Made by a program: the position numbers and the translations under genes
Shown here: one piece after another, positions 1-5,853 of the stretch
How the letters are laid out: every line of letters begins with the position of its first letter
How positions within the stretch are numbered: the stretch's first letter is position 1
Notes under the pieces: generated by a model
Databases searched by the model: none
What the model saw: only the letters and a program-made list of their open reading frames with translations
Told to the model about the DNA's origin: nothing
Source of the DNA: a virus
IMG/VR virus record: IMGVR_UViG_3300022413_000051
Location: 1-20,964 of that record
DNA: 20,964 nucleotides
Strand: one strand, 5' to 3'

Positions 1-1
1 A

Positions 2-364
2 CAGGCGCGCAAGATCATCGAACGCGTGCGCCAGATTCCTGGACGGCACGACCGCACCATCGTGCGGGCCCCGCTTTATGTCAGGGATCCCGACGTCGCG
101 GGAACAGAGCAGGGGTACACGTCGGTTACGGAGGCGCGGAAGGATCCGGTGCAGGCGGGGCGCACGCTCGACATCGAATTCGATCGGGCAAAGTCGGCCA
201 TGCGTCGCGCCTGCAACGTCGCGGAGGTGCTCGGGCTCGCGGATGACATCTCGGCGCTGCTTGTGCAGATGCAACTGATCGCGACGCGAGCGCAAGCCAT
301 CGTCAACTCTGACGAGCACGCAGACAGCGATCAACGCGGTGGCCGAGATCTACCGCTAGCGTGA
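2..364 (+). CDS. Unrecognised protein, C-terminal part (cut by window edge)
   Basis: The frame is open from base 2 to the TGA at 362-364, so the true start lies outside the window; a GTG at 26 is only an internal candidate. I do not recognise the protein. It holds a basic stretch (QARKIIERVRQIPGRHDRTI), then an acidic/polar linker, then an amphipathic helical stretch (around SAMRRACNVAEVLGLADD and ALLVQMQLIATRAQAIV). The last 15-20 residues look unlike the rest, while the +1 frame ends with the more natural AINAVAEIYR and a TAG at 357-359, so the annotated C-terminus may be wrong. Its place just before the packaging genes would suit a small terminase subunit, but no sequence feature supports that. 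Confidence 0.5.
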   Translation, partial: QARKIIERVRQIPGRHDRTIVRAPLYVRDPDVAGTEQGYTSVTEARKDPVQAGRTLDIEFDRAKSAMRRACNVAEVLGLADDISALLVQMQLIATRAQAIVNSDEHADSDQRGGRDLPLA

Positions 365-450
365 TGCGGGTTTGTGGCAAGCAGACGCAAGGCTTGGCGC
401 GGAGAGTCAAGGCTGGGCAAGGCGGTCATGGCACGGTAGGGCTCGGGCGG

Positions 451-564
451 GCAAGGCGAGGCAGGTTAAGGCACGGCGGTGCAAGGCAAGGCGGTCAAGG
501 CAAGGCGAGGCAGGTTAAGGCACGGCGGTGCAAGGCAAGGCGAGGCAGGTTAAGGCACGGCGGT
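451..564 (+). repeat. Three exact copies of a 30-base direct repeat
   Basis: An identical 30-base unit occurs at 451-480, 500-529 and 535-564. It begins GCAAGGCGAGGCAGG and ends TTAAGGCACGGCGGT. The copies are separated by 19 and 5 bases of the same GGCNN-type sequence. The TTAA in each copy is the only AT-rich word in the array. Confidence 0.9.
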
Positions 565-840
565 CCGGGCTTGGCTAGGCACGGCTGGGGGTGGCGCGTA
601 CGGGCGAGGCTAGGCTAGGCGGTCGTGGTCGGGCTGGGTAAGCCAAGGCGGGGATCGGCAAGGCTCGGATAGGCCTGGCGGTCGAGGCAGGCCAACACGT
701 GGCGGTCTGGGCTGGGCGAGGATTGGCACGGCGGGACGAGGCGCGGCACGGCCTGGCTCGGTAAGGCGGTCAAGGTCAGGGCTGGGCTTGGCTGGGCTTG
801 GCGAGGCCGGGCCGGGAGAGGCAAGGCAAGGCGGTCGAGG

Positions 841-880
841 TTGGGCGTGGCGAGGCGAGGTTGGGCGTGGCGAGGCTAGG
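841..880 (+). repeat. 20-base tandem duplication
   Basis: Bases 841-860 and 861-880 are the same 20-base unit (starting TTGGGCGTGGCGAGGC) with one difference (GAGG versus TAGG at the end). This is the right end of the pentanucleotide array, directly before the terminase coding region. Confidence 0.9.
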
Positions 881-940
881 CTGGGTTTGGCGGTCGAGGT
901 GACGCACGCGGCGGCCGGCACGGCCTCGGAGCAGGTGGCG

Positions 941-2806
941 GTGCTTGACGCGTATCGGGTGGCGGTGTCCGGATGGGCGCCGCCACCCGACTTAACCGTC
1001 TCCGAATTCTGCGACGAGCACTTGATCGTGACGGCCGGGCCGCTCGAGGGCTCGAGGTGGAGAACGGCGGGCGCAGAGTATCAGCGCGGAATCCTCGACG
1101 CATTTCACGAGCCTGGCGTCGAGATCGTCGTCGTCAAGTCGTCAAGCCAGGTGGGCAAGACCGCGATCGCGCTCGCGATCGTCGCGTACCACATCGCTCA
1201 CGACCCGTGCCCGATCTTGGTCGTCGAACCCACGGTTAAGCCGATGGCGGAGGACTTCTCGACGAACCGTCTCGAGCCGCTCATCGACAATACGCCCACC
1301 CTAGCGGAGCGTGTCGGGAAGAAACGCGCGAAGGACTCCAAGAACACGATCCTGGCCAAGACGTTCACCGGCGGATCTATCTCCATTGGCGGCGCGAATT
1401 CCGCTGCATCGCTCGCACAGCGAACGGTCCGGCTCCTCCTGCTCGATGAGATCGACCGCTACCCGCCAGAGCTCCCCGGCGAGGGCGCGACCATCGAAGT
1501 TGCGATCAAGCGAACGACGACGTTCCGCGGGCGCCGCCGGATCATGCTGCTGTCGACGCCGACCCTCGAGAATGCGCCGATCGATTCGTGGCACCGGCTC
1601 GGCGATCAGCGCCGGTTCTATGTCCCCTGCCCGGGCTGTGGCGTGATGCACCCCTATGAATGGCGGAACGTCCAGTGGCGCGACCGGGATCCGTTGACGG
1701 CCCGCCTGGTCTGCCCTGAGTGCGCGTACGAGATCGGCGACGCCGAGCGCGTGGCCGCCCTCGAGCACGGGGAATGGATCGCCGAGCACCCGGACCGCGT
1801 CGACCGGACGATCGTGAGCTTCCACCTCTGGGAGGCCTACTCCCCGTTTTCGAGCCTGGCCGAGATTGTCTCCAGCTTCCTGCGGGCGCGCGAGAAGCAA
1901 AAGGAGGGCGACCGCGGCACGATGCATACCTGGGAAAACACGACCCTCGGCGAGACGTCCAAGCCGGACGCCGGTGCCGGCGTCGAGCCGTCCGGGTTGC
2001 TCGCCCGTCGTGAGCCGTTCCCGGCCATCTGCCCGCCTGGCGTGGCCTGTATCACGCTTGGCGTTGACACTCAGGACGATCGCCTCGAGGCAGTCGCGAT
2101 TGGCTGGGGTCCGGGCGAGGAGGCGTGGCTGATTCACCGGGAGACGATCCCGGGGGATACCTCGCAGGCGGAGCCATGGGCCCAGCTCGACGAGCTCCTC
2201 GAGCGCGAGTATCCGATGGTGGATGAGGGGCGCGCGCTCAAGGCCTCGGCCACGTGCATCGATTCCGCCGGGCACCGAACAAACTTCGTGTATGAGTTCG
2301 TCCACCCGCGGCAGACGCGGCGCGTTTATGCGATCATCGGCCGCGATGGGGATCGGCTCATTACGTCGAGCCCGTCCCCGCGTCGGTGGGGCATCGGGCA
2401 GCGGAAGGTGCCGCTCTACACGATCGGCGTGGACTCGGCGAAGGCGTTGATCATGAACCGGCTGGCGCTCACGGAGCGCGGCCGCGGGTACGTTCATCTG
2501 CCGGCCGTCGACTGGTGCGACGATGAGTTTGCTGCGCAGCTCACCAGCGAGCGGCTCATGCAACGCTTTGTCAAAGGCGTTCCGGTCAACGTGTGGCGTA
2601 AGATCCGAACGCGAAACGAGGCGCTCGACTGCAGCGTCTACGCGCTGGCGGCCTTGCGCATTTTGCGCCCAAACCTCGAGCAGCTTGCGCAGCGCGTCGA
2701 GGAGGGGCCTGTCCACAAAGAGTTGAAGCCCAGGCGGGCCGCCTTCATGGATCGGGCGAAACGGACAGGAAAGAAGCGGGAATCATGGATGAAGCGCCAG
2801 CGGTGA
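941..2806 (+). CDS. Phage terminase large subunit, lambda gpA type
   Basis: This is the ATPase/nuclease motor that cuts concatemeric phage DNA and packages it into proheads. From the GTG at 941 it is 621 residues. Visible motifs: Walker A-like SSSQVGKT (67-74), Walker B LLLLDE (165-170), a zinc-ribbon pair CPGC/CPEC (230-261), YSPF and NTTLGET, then the nuclease part with candidate metal ligands in GVDTQ (D376), CIDSAGH (D441) and NEALDC (D563). NTTLGET, GPGEEAWLI and NEALDCSVYALAALRI closely follow lambda gpA. The frame is open back to an ATG at 788, but those extra 51 residues are mostly encoded by the repeat array and look artificial. GTG 941 has a GGAG nine bases upstream and places the start 11 residues before the conserved WAPPPDLTVSE; GTG 899 is an alternative. 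The end overlaps the next gene by 22 bases. Confidence 0.95.
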   Translation: MLDAYRVAVSGWAPPPDLTVSEFCDEHLIVTAGPLEGSRWRTAGAEYQRGILDAFHEPGVEIVVVKSSSQVGKTAIALAIVAYHIAHDPCPILVVEPTVKPMAEDFSTNRLEPLIDNTPTLAERVGKKRAKDSKNTILAKTFTGGSISIGGANSAASLAQRTVRLLLLDEIDRYPPELPGEGATIEVAIKRTTTFRGRRRIMLLSTPTLENAPIDSWHRLGDQRRFYVPCPGCGVMHPYEWRNVQWRDRDPLTARLVCPECAYEIGDAERVAALEHGEWIAEHPDRVDRTIVSFHLWEAYSPFSSLAEIVSSFLRAREKQKEGDRGTMHTWENTTLGETSKPDAGAGVEPSGLLARREPFPAICPPGVACITLGVDTQDDRLEAVAIGWGPGEEAWLIHRETIPGDTSQAEPWAQLDELLEREYPMVDEGRALKASATCIDSAGHRTNFVYEFVHPRQTRRVYAIIGRDGDRLITSSPSPRRWGIGQRKVPLYTIGVDSAKALIMNRLALTERGRGYVHLPAVDWCDDEFAAQLTSERLMQRFVKGVPVNVWRKIRTRNEALDCSVYALAALRILRPNLEQLAQRVEEGPVHKELKPRRAAFMDRAKRTGKKRESWMKRQR

Positions 2807-3090
2807 AGCCGCTCGTTGCGGCGACATGCGCCCGGACGTGCTACGCGTGTCCGTCCCAATGGGAGGGGCGACTGGTCGACGGGCGAGCGTACTACCTGCG
2901 GTACAGGTGGGGATGGCTCCAGGTCTACGTCGCACGCCACTCGTCAGACGATGTCGATCAGGCGATCGACGCGGGCCCGATCTATGAAGCCGCGATCGGG
3001 CACGGGCTTAACGGGTACCTTGCCGATCACGAAATGCGAATCCACACGGCGCCCTTTATGGATTGGGCGCGGATTGGGAGCGGCGAGTGA
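2785..3090 (+). CDS. Small conserved-looking phage protein with CxxC
   Basis: A 101-residue protein starting at ATG 2785 inside the terminase 3' end, with GCGGGA just upstream, and ending TGA at 3088-3090. It has three cysteines near the N-terminus (CARTCYAC), followed by an aromatic, beta-rich stretch (YYLRYRWGWLQVYVARH). I do not recognise a family. The cysteines could bind a metal, but no second ligand pair is visible. It overlaps both neighbours, which favours a real gene co-translated with the terminase. Confidence 0.7.
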   Translation: MDEAPAVKPLVAATCARTCYACPSQWEGRLVDGRAYYLRYRWGWLQVYVARHSSDDVDQAIDAGPIYEAAIGHGLNGYLADHEMRIHTAPFMDWARIGSGE

Positions 3091-3650
3091 TAGCGGCGCT
3101 CTACGTTGATCCTCGTGGCGTGTATGCCGGTTTGGACGACGTAGACGTCTGGGGCGAAGCGCGAGACGCGCGACTGTATCAGGGGCCCTATCCGGTGGTT
3201 GCTCACCCGCCATGTAGTCGCTGGTGCCGATTGGCTGGCCTCGTTGAAGCGCGATGGGGGCACCGGCGCGGCGACGATGGCGGATGCTTCGGGGCGGCGC
3301 TCGACGCGGTGCGGCGCTTTGGTGGCGTGCTCGAGCATCCGGCGTACTCTGACGCCTGGGCGCATTTTGGGCTGCACCGACCGCCGACGGGTGGTGGGTG
3401 GGTGAATGCGGACTTTGAGGGTGGGTGGACGTGCTACGTCGAGCAGGGGCGCTATGGGCACCCGGCCAAAAAGGCGACCTGGCTGTATGCGGTGGGGGTG
3501 GATCTGCCCTCGCTAGAGTGGGGACACGTCCCGGACCGGGACGTGCAATCGGCGGTGTCGTGGTGCGGGAATCGTATTTCGTCTGGCATGGAATCGGCCG
3601 CGCGTCGGGAAATCGGCAGCGGCATCAACCCCGGAGTCGTTCCGGGATGA
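3087..3650 (+). CDS. Cytosine-C5-methyltransferase-like phage protein, C-terminus probably frameshifted
   Basis: GTG 3087 overlaps the previous stop (GTGA) and has GGGAG about six bases upstream; a TTG at 3063 is less likely. The 187-residue product has HPPCSRWCRL (PPC at 41-43) and GGVLEHP (82-85), which resemble C5-methyltransferase motif IV (PPC, catalytic Cys) and motif VI (ENV, here EHP), then GHPAKKATWLYAVG (124-137). It lacks the glycine-rich AdoMet motif I, so catalysis is uncertain. Short phage proteins with the PPC...LEHP...KATWLY layout are familiar to me from other phages. The last residues in this frame (EIGSGINPGVVPG) look artificial; the +1 frame continues to a TAG at 3709-3711. 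Confidence 0.7.
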   Translation: MIAALYVDPRGVYAGLDDVDVWGEARDARLYQGPYPVVAHPPCSRWCRLAGLVEARWGHRRGDDGGCFGAALDAVRRFGGVLEHPAYSDAWAHFGLHRPPTGGGWVNADFEGGWTCYVEQGRYGHPAKKATWLYAVGVDLPSLEWGHVPDRDVQSAVSWCGNRISSGMESAARREIGSGINPGVVPG

Positions 3651-3711
3651 GCTGCTAGGGATGGCGAGGTCAGCCTGGCAACCCGATCTCACGATCGCAC
3701 GGGCGGAGTAG
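3607..3711 (+). other. Likely true C-terminal end of the methyltransferase-like gene, in the +1 frame
   Basis: Read in the frame one base later than the upstream gene, this stretch gives KSAAA followed by STPESFRDELLGMARSA and ends at TAG 3709-3711, 12 bases before the next gene. From memory, phage proteins of the PPC/LEHP kind often end in a TPxxFRDxLxxMARSA-like segment. It also fills a gap that would otherwise be oddly long for this packed region. The switch must lie near the CGGGAAATCGG at 3606-3616. A one-base insertion (real or a sequencing error) is the simplest explanation. Confidence 0.6.
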
Positions 3712-3723
3712 TAGAATCCAGGC

Positions 3724-3927
3724 ATGGCGTTTACCCAGACGGACATCGACGATCTCGACGCCATCATCGCCGGGACGAAAGGCGTCAAGGAAGCGAGCTT
3801 CGGCGATCAGTCGATGCGCTTCAATTCGGTGGAGGACATGCTACGACTGCGCGCGGAAATGGTCGCGCAGGTCCAGGCTGCGACCCGGCGCCGGTTCCGC
3901 GTGGCCGCCGTGGACAAGGGGGTCTGA
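3724..3927 (+). CDS. gpW-like head-tail joining protein
   Basis: A 67-residue protein from ATG 3724 to TGA 3925-3927. The pattern MAFTQTDIDDLDAIIAGTKG, then GDQSMRFNSVEDMLRLRAEM and a basic end matches the small gpW-type joiners: two helices around a short beta hairpin (EASFGDQSMRFNS). In lambda, gpW fills the head vertex below the portal before the tail attaches. Its place just before the portal gene agrees. The ribosome-binding site is weak. The stop overlaps the next start as TGATG. Confidence 0.85.
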   Translation: MAFTQTDIDDLDAIIAGTKGVKEASFGDQSMRFNSVEDMLRLRAEMVAQVQAATRRRFRVAAVDKGV

Positions 3928-4079
3928 TGCTGCAGCGGTCCGATGAGTGGCCGAGACGCCCGACGGCGTCCGACTATCGCCGCGCCCCCGAGGCGGGGGC
4001 ATTTGCCACGGGTGCGTTCTTTGGCTTTCTCACCGGCGCGCTCGTGACCGGTGTCCTCGTGGCGCTCGTTGGAGGGTAG
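3927..4079 (+). CDS. 50-residue single-span membrane protein
   Basis: ATG 3927 shares one base with the stop of the gpW-like gene (TGATG), and TAG 4077-4079 lies four bases before the portal ATG. The N-terminal half is polar and basic (MLQRSDEWPRRPTASDYRRA). The C-terminal half is one hydrophobic, glycine-rich segment with FATGAFFGFLTGALVTG followed by VLVALVGG, about 25 residues, enough to cross a membrane once and carrying GxxxG-like spacings. No function is assignable. The tight coupling on both sides and the clean membrane segment argue for a real gene. Confidence 0.7.
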   Translation: MLQRSDEWPRRPTASDYRRAPEAGAFATGAFFGFLTGALVTGVLVALVGG

Positions 4080-4083
4080 CGGG

Positions 4084-5580
4084 ATGTGGCTCGATCGAGT
4101 GCTGTCAACGTTTGCGCCACAGTGGGCGCTCCGGCGCGAGCGTGCGCGCGTGCGGTCGCGGCTCATACATCGTCATTTCGAGGCGGCGTCGGTTGGACGC
4201 CGGACCCAAGGATGGCGGCACACCTCCGGAGACGCCAACGCGGCCGGCTCAAGCGCGAGCCTGCAGCGGCTTCGCGACGCGGCGCGCGACCTCGTGCGCA
4301 ATAATCCCAACGCCAGATCCGGGCTCCGGACCATCGTGAGCAACACGATTGGGACGGGGATCCGCGCGACGGATGAAACCGAGGCCTGGCTTGCGTGGTC
4401 CGACTCGACGGCCTGCGACGCCGACGGGCGCAACACGTTGGCCGGCTTGCAGCGCCTCGCGATGCGGACGGTCGTCGAGGGCGGAGAGGTGATCATCCGC
4501 CGCAGGGGTCGCAGGAGTGAAGACGGGCTCCCCATCCCGCTTCAACTTCAGGTCCTCGAGGGGGACTATCTGGACACGGCGAAGGACCAGTCGCTGCCGA
4601 ATGGCGGGCGCATCATACAGGGCGTCGAGCTCGACCCGCTCGGGCGCCGTGTGGCGTACTGGCTGTTTCGTGAACATCCGGGCTCGAGCGTCTCCACAAG
4701 CCGATCGCTGACGGCGTCGGTCCGCGTTCCGGCGTCTGACGTCGTGCACGTCTTCAGCCCCGAGCGGGCGGGCGGCCAGCGGGGCGTCTCGTGGTTTGCG
4801 CCCGTCATCCTGCGCTCGAAAGACCTCGACGAATTCGAGGACGCCACGCTGATGAAGCAGAAGGTCGCGGCGCTGCTCGCCGTGATCTCGACGGATGCGA
4901 GCGGCGGAGCCGATCCGCTCGGAACGGAGAGCGGCGACGACGACGAGATCGACACGCTCGAGCCCGGGGGGATCCACAACCTCCCGGCCGGCCGCCAGAT
5001 CGACATCGTATCGCCGCCTTCCGTCCGGGATTACGCCGACTACACGGCGGTTTCGCTGCGCGCCATCGCGGCCGGGCTGGGCGTGGCTTACGAGGACATG
5101 ACCGGCGATTACACCGATCTCCCGTTCTCGGCCGCCCGGATGTCCCGTCTACGGCATTGGTCAGACGTCGAGGACTGGCGATGGAACATGATCATTCCGC
5201 AAATGCTCGAGCCGGTGCGCGCGTGGGCGCGAGCCGCCGCGGCCCTCGTGGACGTCGAGCTCCCCGAGGAGGTCGAGTGGACGGCGCCAGGGTTGCCCAT
5301 GATTGAGCCCGACAAGGAAGGGCTCGCCATGATGCGTAATGTCCGGGCCGGCGTGTCGACGCTCTCGGAGGAGGTCCGATCGCGCGGCTTCACGATCGAC
5401 CGGTTCCTCGACGAGTACGCGGCGGATCTCGAAAAGCTCGACGCCCGCGGGATCGTGCTCGATGTGGACGCGCGGCGCGTCTCCCAGCAGGGGCAGCGCC
5501 AGGCCGACGTCGACTTTCCTGACTCGGTCGACTCGACGGAGGAGGGCGCTGGCGCCGTGCCCCGGGCGGTGGGGCAGTGA
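4084..5580 (+). CDS. Phage portal protein, lambda gpB family
   Basis: The portal forms the dodecameric ring through which DNA enters and leaves the head. ATG 4084 has GGAGGG seven bases upstream and is preferred to an in-frame start at 4051, giving 498 residues. Family features: the segment RDLVRNNPNARSGLRTIVSN (69-88) followed by TIGTGIR, the LEGDYLD region, ASDVVHVFSPERAGGQRGVSW, and the segment around DYADYTAVSLRAIAAGLGVA (about 315-334) followed by YEDMTGDYT and SAARMSRL. These are typical of the lambda portal family. The stop overlaps the next gene (GTGA at 5577-5580). Confidence 0.95.
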   Translation: MWLDRVLSTFAPQWALRRERARVRSRLIHRHFEAASVGRRTQGWRHTSGDANAAGSSASLQRLRDAARDLVRNNPNARSGLRTIVSNTIGTGIRATDETEAWLAWSDSTACDADGRNTLAGLQRLAMRTVVEGGEVIIRRRGRRSEDGLPIPLQLQVLEGDYLDTAKDQSLPNGGRIIQGVELDPLGRRVAYWLFREHPGSSVSTSRSLTASVRVPASDVVHVFSPERAGGQRGVSWFAPVILRSKDLDEFEDATLMKQKVAALLAVISTDASGGADPLGTESGDDDEIDTLEPGGIHNLPAGRQIDIVSPPSVRDYADYTAVSLRAIAAGLGVAYEDMTGDYTDLPFSAARMSRLRHWSDVEDWRWNMIIPQMLEPVRAWARAAAALVDVELPEEVEWTAPGLPMIEPDKEGLAMMRNVRAGVSTLSEEVRSRGFTIDRFLDEYAADLEKLDARGIVLDVDARRVSQQGQRQADVDFPDSVDSTEEGAGAVPRAVGQ

Positions 5581-5792
5581 TCCGTCCTGGCGACCTCGCC
5601 GATCGCCAGCAGGGCGGCGCGCCGCTCTCCGCCCAGCCGGCGCCGAACGAGTGCCCGATCTGCCACGATCGCGGCCGTGTCCTCGAGACGCGCGCCGCGG
5701 GTGGGTATCGCCGGCGGCGCTACATGTGCCCGCATGGTCACCGGTGGAAATCGTTCGAGAGCTTCATCAATCCGCGCCGCGTCCGCGTCTAG
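5577..5792 (+). CDS. NrdR/Ogr-like zinc-ribbon protein
   Basis: A 71-residue protein starting with GTG 5577, overlapping the portal stop. It contains one compact metal-binding module: CPIC at about 26-29, a basic YRRRRYMCPHGH segment with the second ligand group (C...H), then RWKSFESF. Spacing and the RRRRY...C...F pattern resemble the N-terminal zinc ribbon of NrdR, and more loosely the Ogr/Delta zinc-finger late activators. The NrdR ATP-cone is absent. It could bind DNA or RNA as a small regulator. It lies directly upstream of the promoter candidate for the capsid gene, so control of head genes is a reasonable guess. Confidence 0.75.
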   Translation: MIRPGDLADRQQGGAPLSAQPAPNECPICHDRGRVLETRAAGGYRRRRYMCPHGHRWKSFESFINPRRVRV

Positions 5793-5813
5793 CACGCTGC
5801 ATCTAGCGTCTTT

Positions 5814-5843
5814 TTGACACCCCACGATCGACGGGCGGACAAT
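5814..5843 (+). promoter_or_regulatory. Sigma-70-type promoter candidate before the capsid gene
   Basis: TTGACA at 5814-5819 matches the -35 consensus exactly; GACAAT at 5838-5843 matches four of six -10 positions at an 18-base spacing. It sits in the only gap (61 bases) in the head region. Transcription would start around 5850, just before the ATG at 5854, leaving almost no leader. Confidence 0.5.
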
Positions 5844-5853
5844 CGGCCAAGAG

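Larger units (their letters stand above)
390..899 (+). repeat. G-rich GGCNN pentanucleotide array
   Basis: About 510 bases are built largely from pentamers of the form GGCNN (GGCAA, GGCGA, GGCAC, GGCTT, GGCTA, GGCTG) on the plus strand. A word GGCGGT, usually GGCGGTC, recurs at about 421, 475, 490, 524, 559, 618, 677, 701, 765, 830 and 889; most gaps are a multiple of five or one less (15, 35, 65, 34, 59, 64). Exact local repeats include GCTGGGCTTG twice in tandem at 781-800 and a 20-base unit twice at 841-880 with one mismatch. Frames stay open here mainly because stop triplets are rare in such DNA, and their translations are low-complexity Gly/Arg/Ala or Pro/Ser/Ala. I treat it as non-coding. 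Its place before the terminase gene fits a packaging or replication site, but that is inference. Confidence 0.85.

Noticed and set aside
451-564. CRISPR array
   Set aside because: The repeats are 30 bases but the gaps are 19 and 5 bases of the same repetitive sequence, with no unique spacers and no cas genes.
361-921. Open frames on both strands in the repeat array (plus 361-618, minus 610-921)
   Set aside because: Low-complexity Gly/Arg or Pro/Ser/Ala translations that follow from the GGCNN repeat; several frames are open at once because stop triplets are rare there.
1301-2716. 471-codon open frame on the minus strand opposite the terminase
   Set aside because: Mirror of a strongly coding plus-strand gene with high G/C at third positions; its translation is Arg/Ala/Pro-rich without recognisable motifs.
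3600-3616. Programmed frameshift at the GGGAAA run in the methyltransferase-like gene
   Set aside because: GGGAAA is a -1 slip sequence, but the switch needed here is +1, and the family has no known recoding; an indel is simpler.
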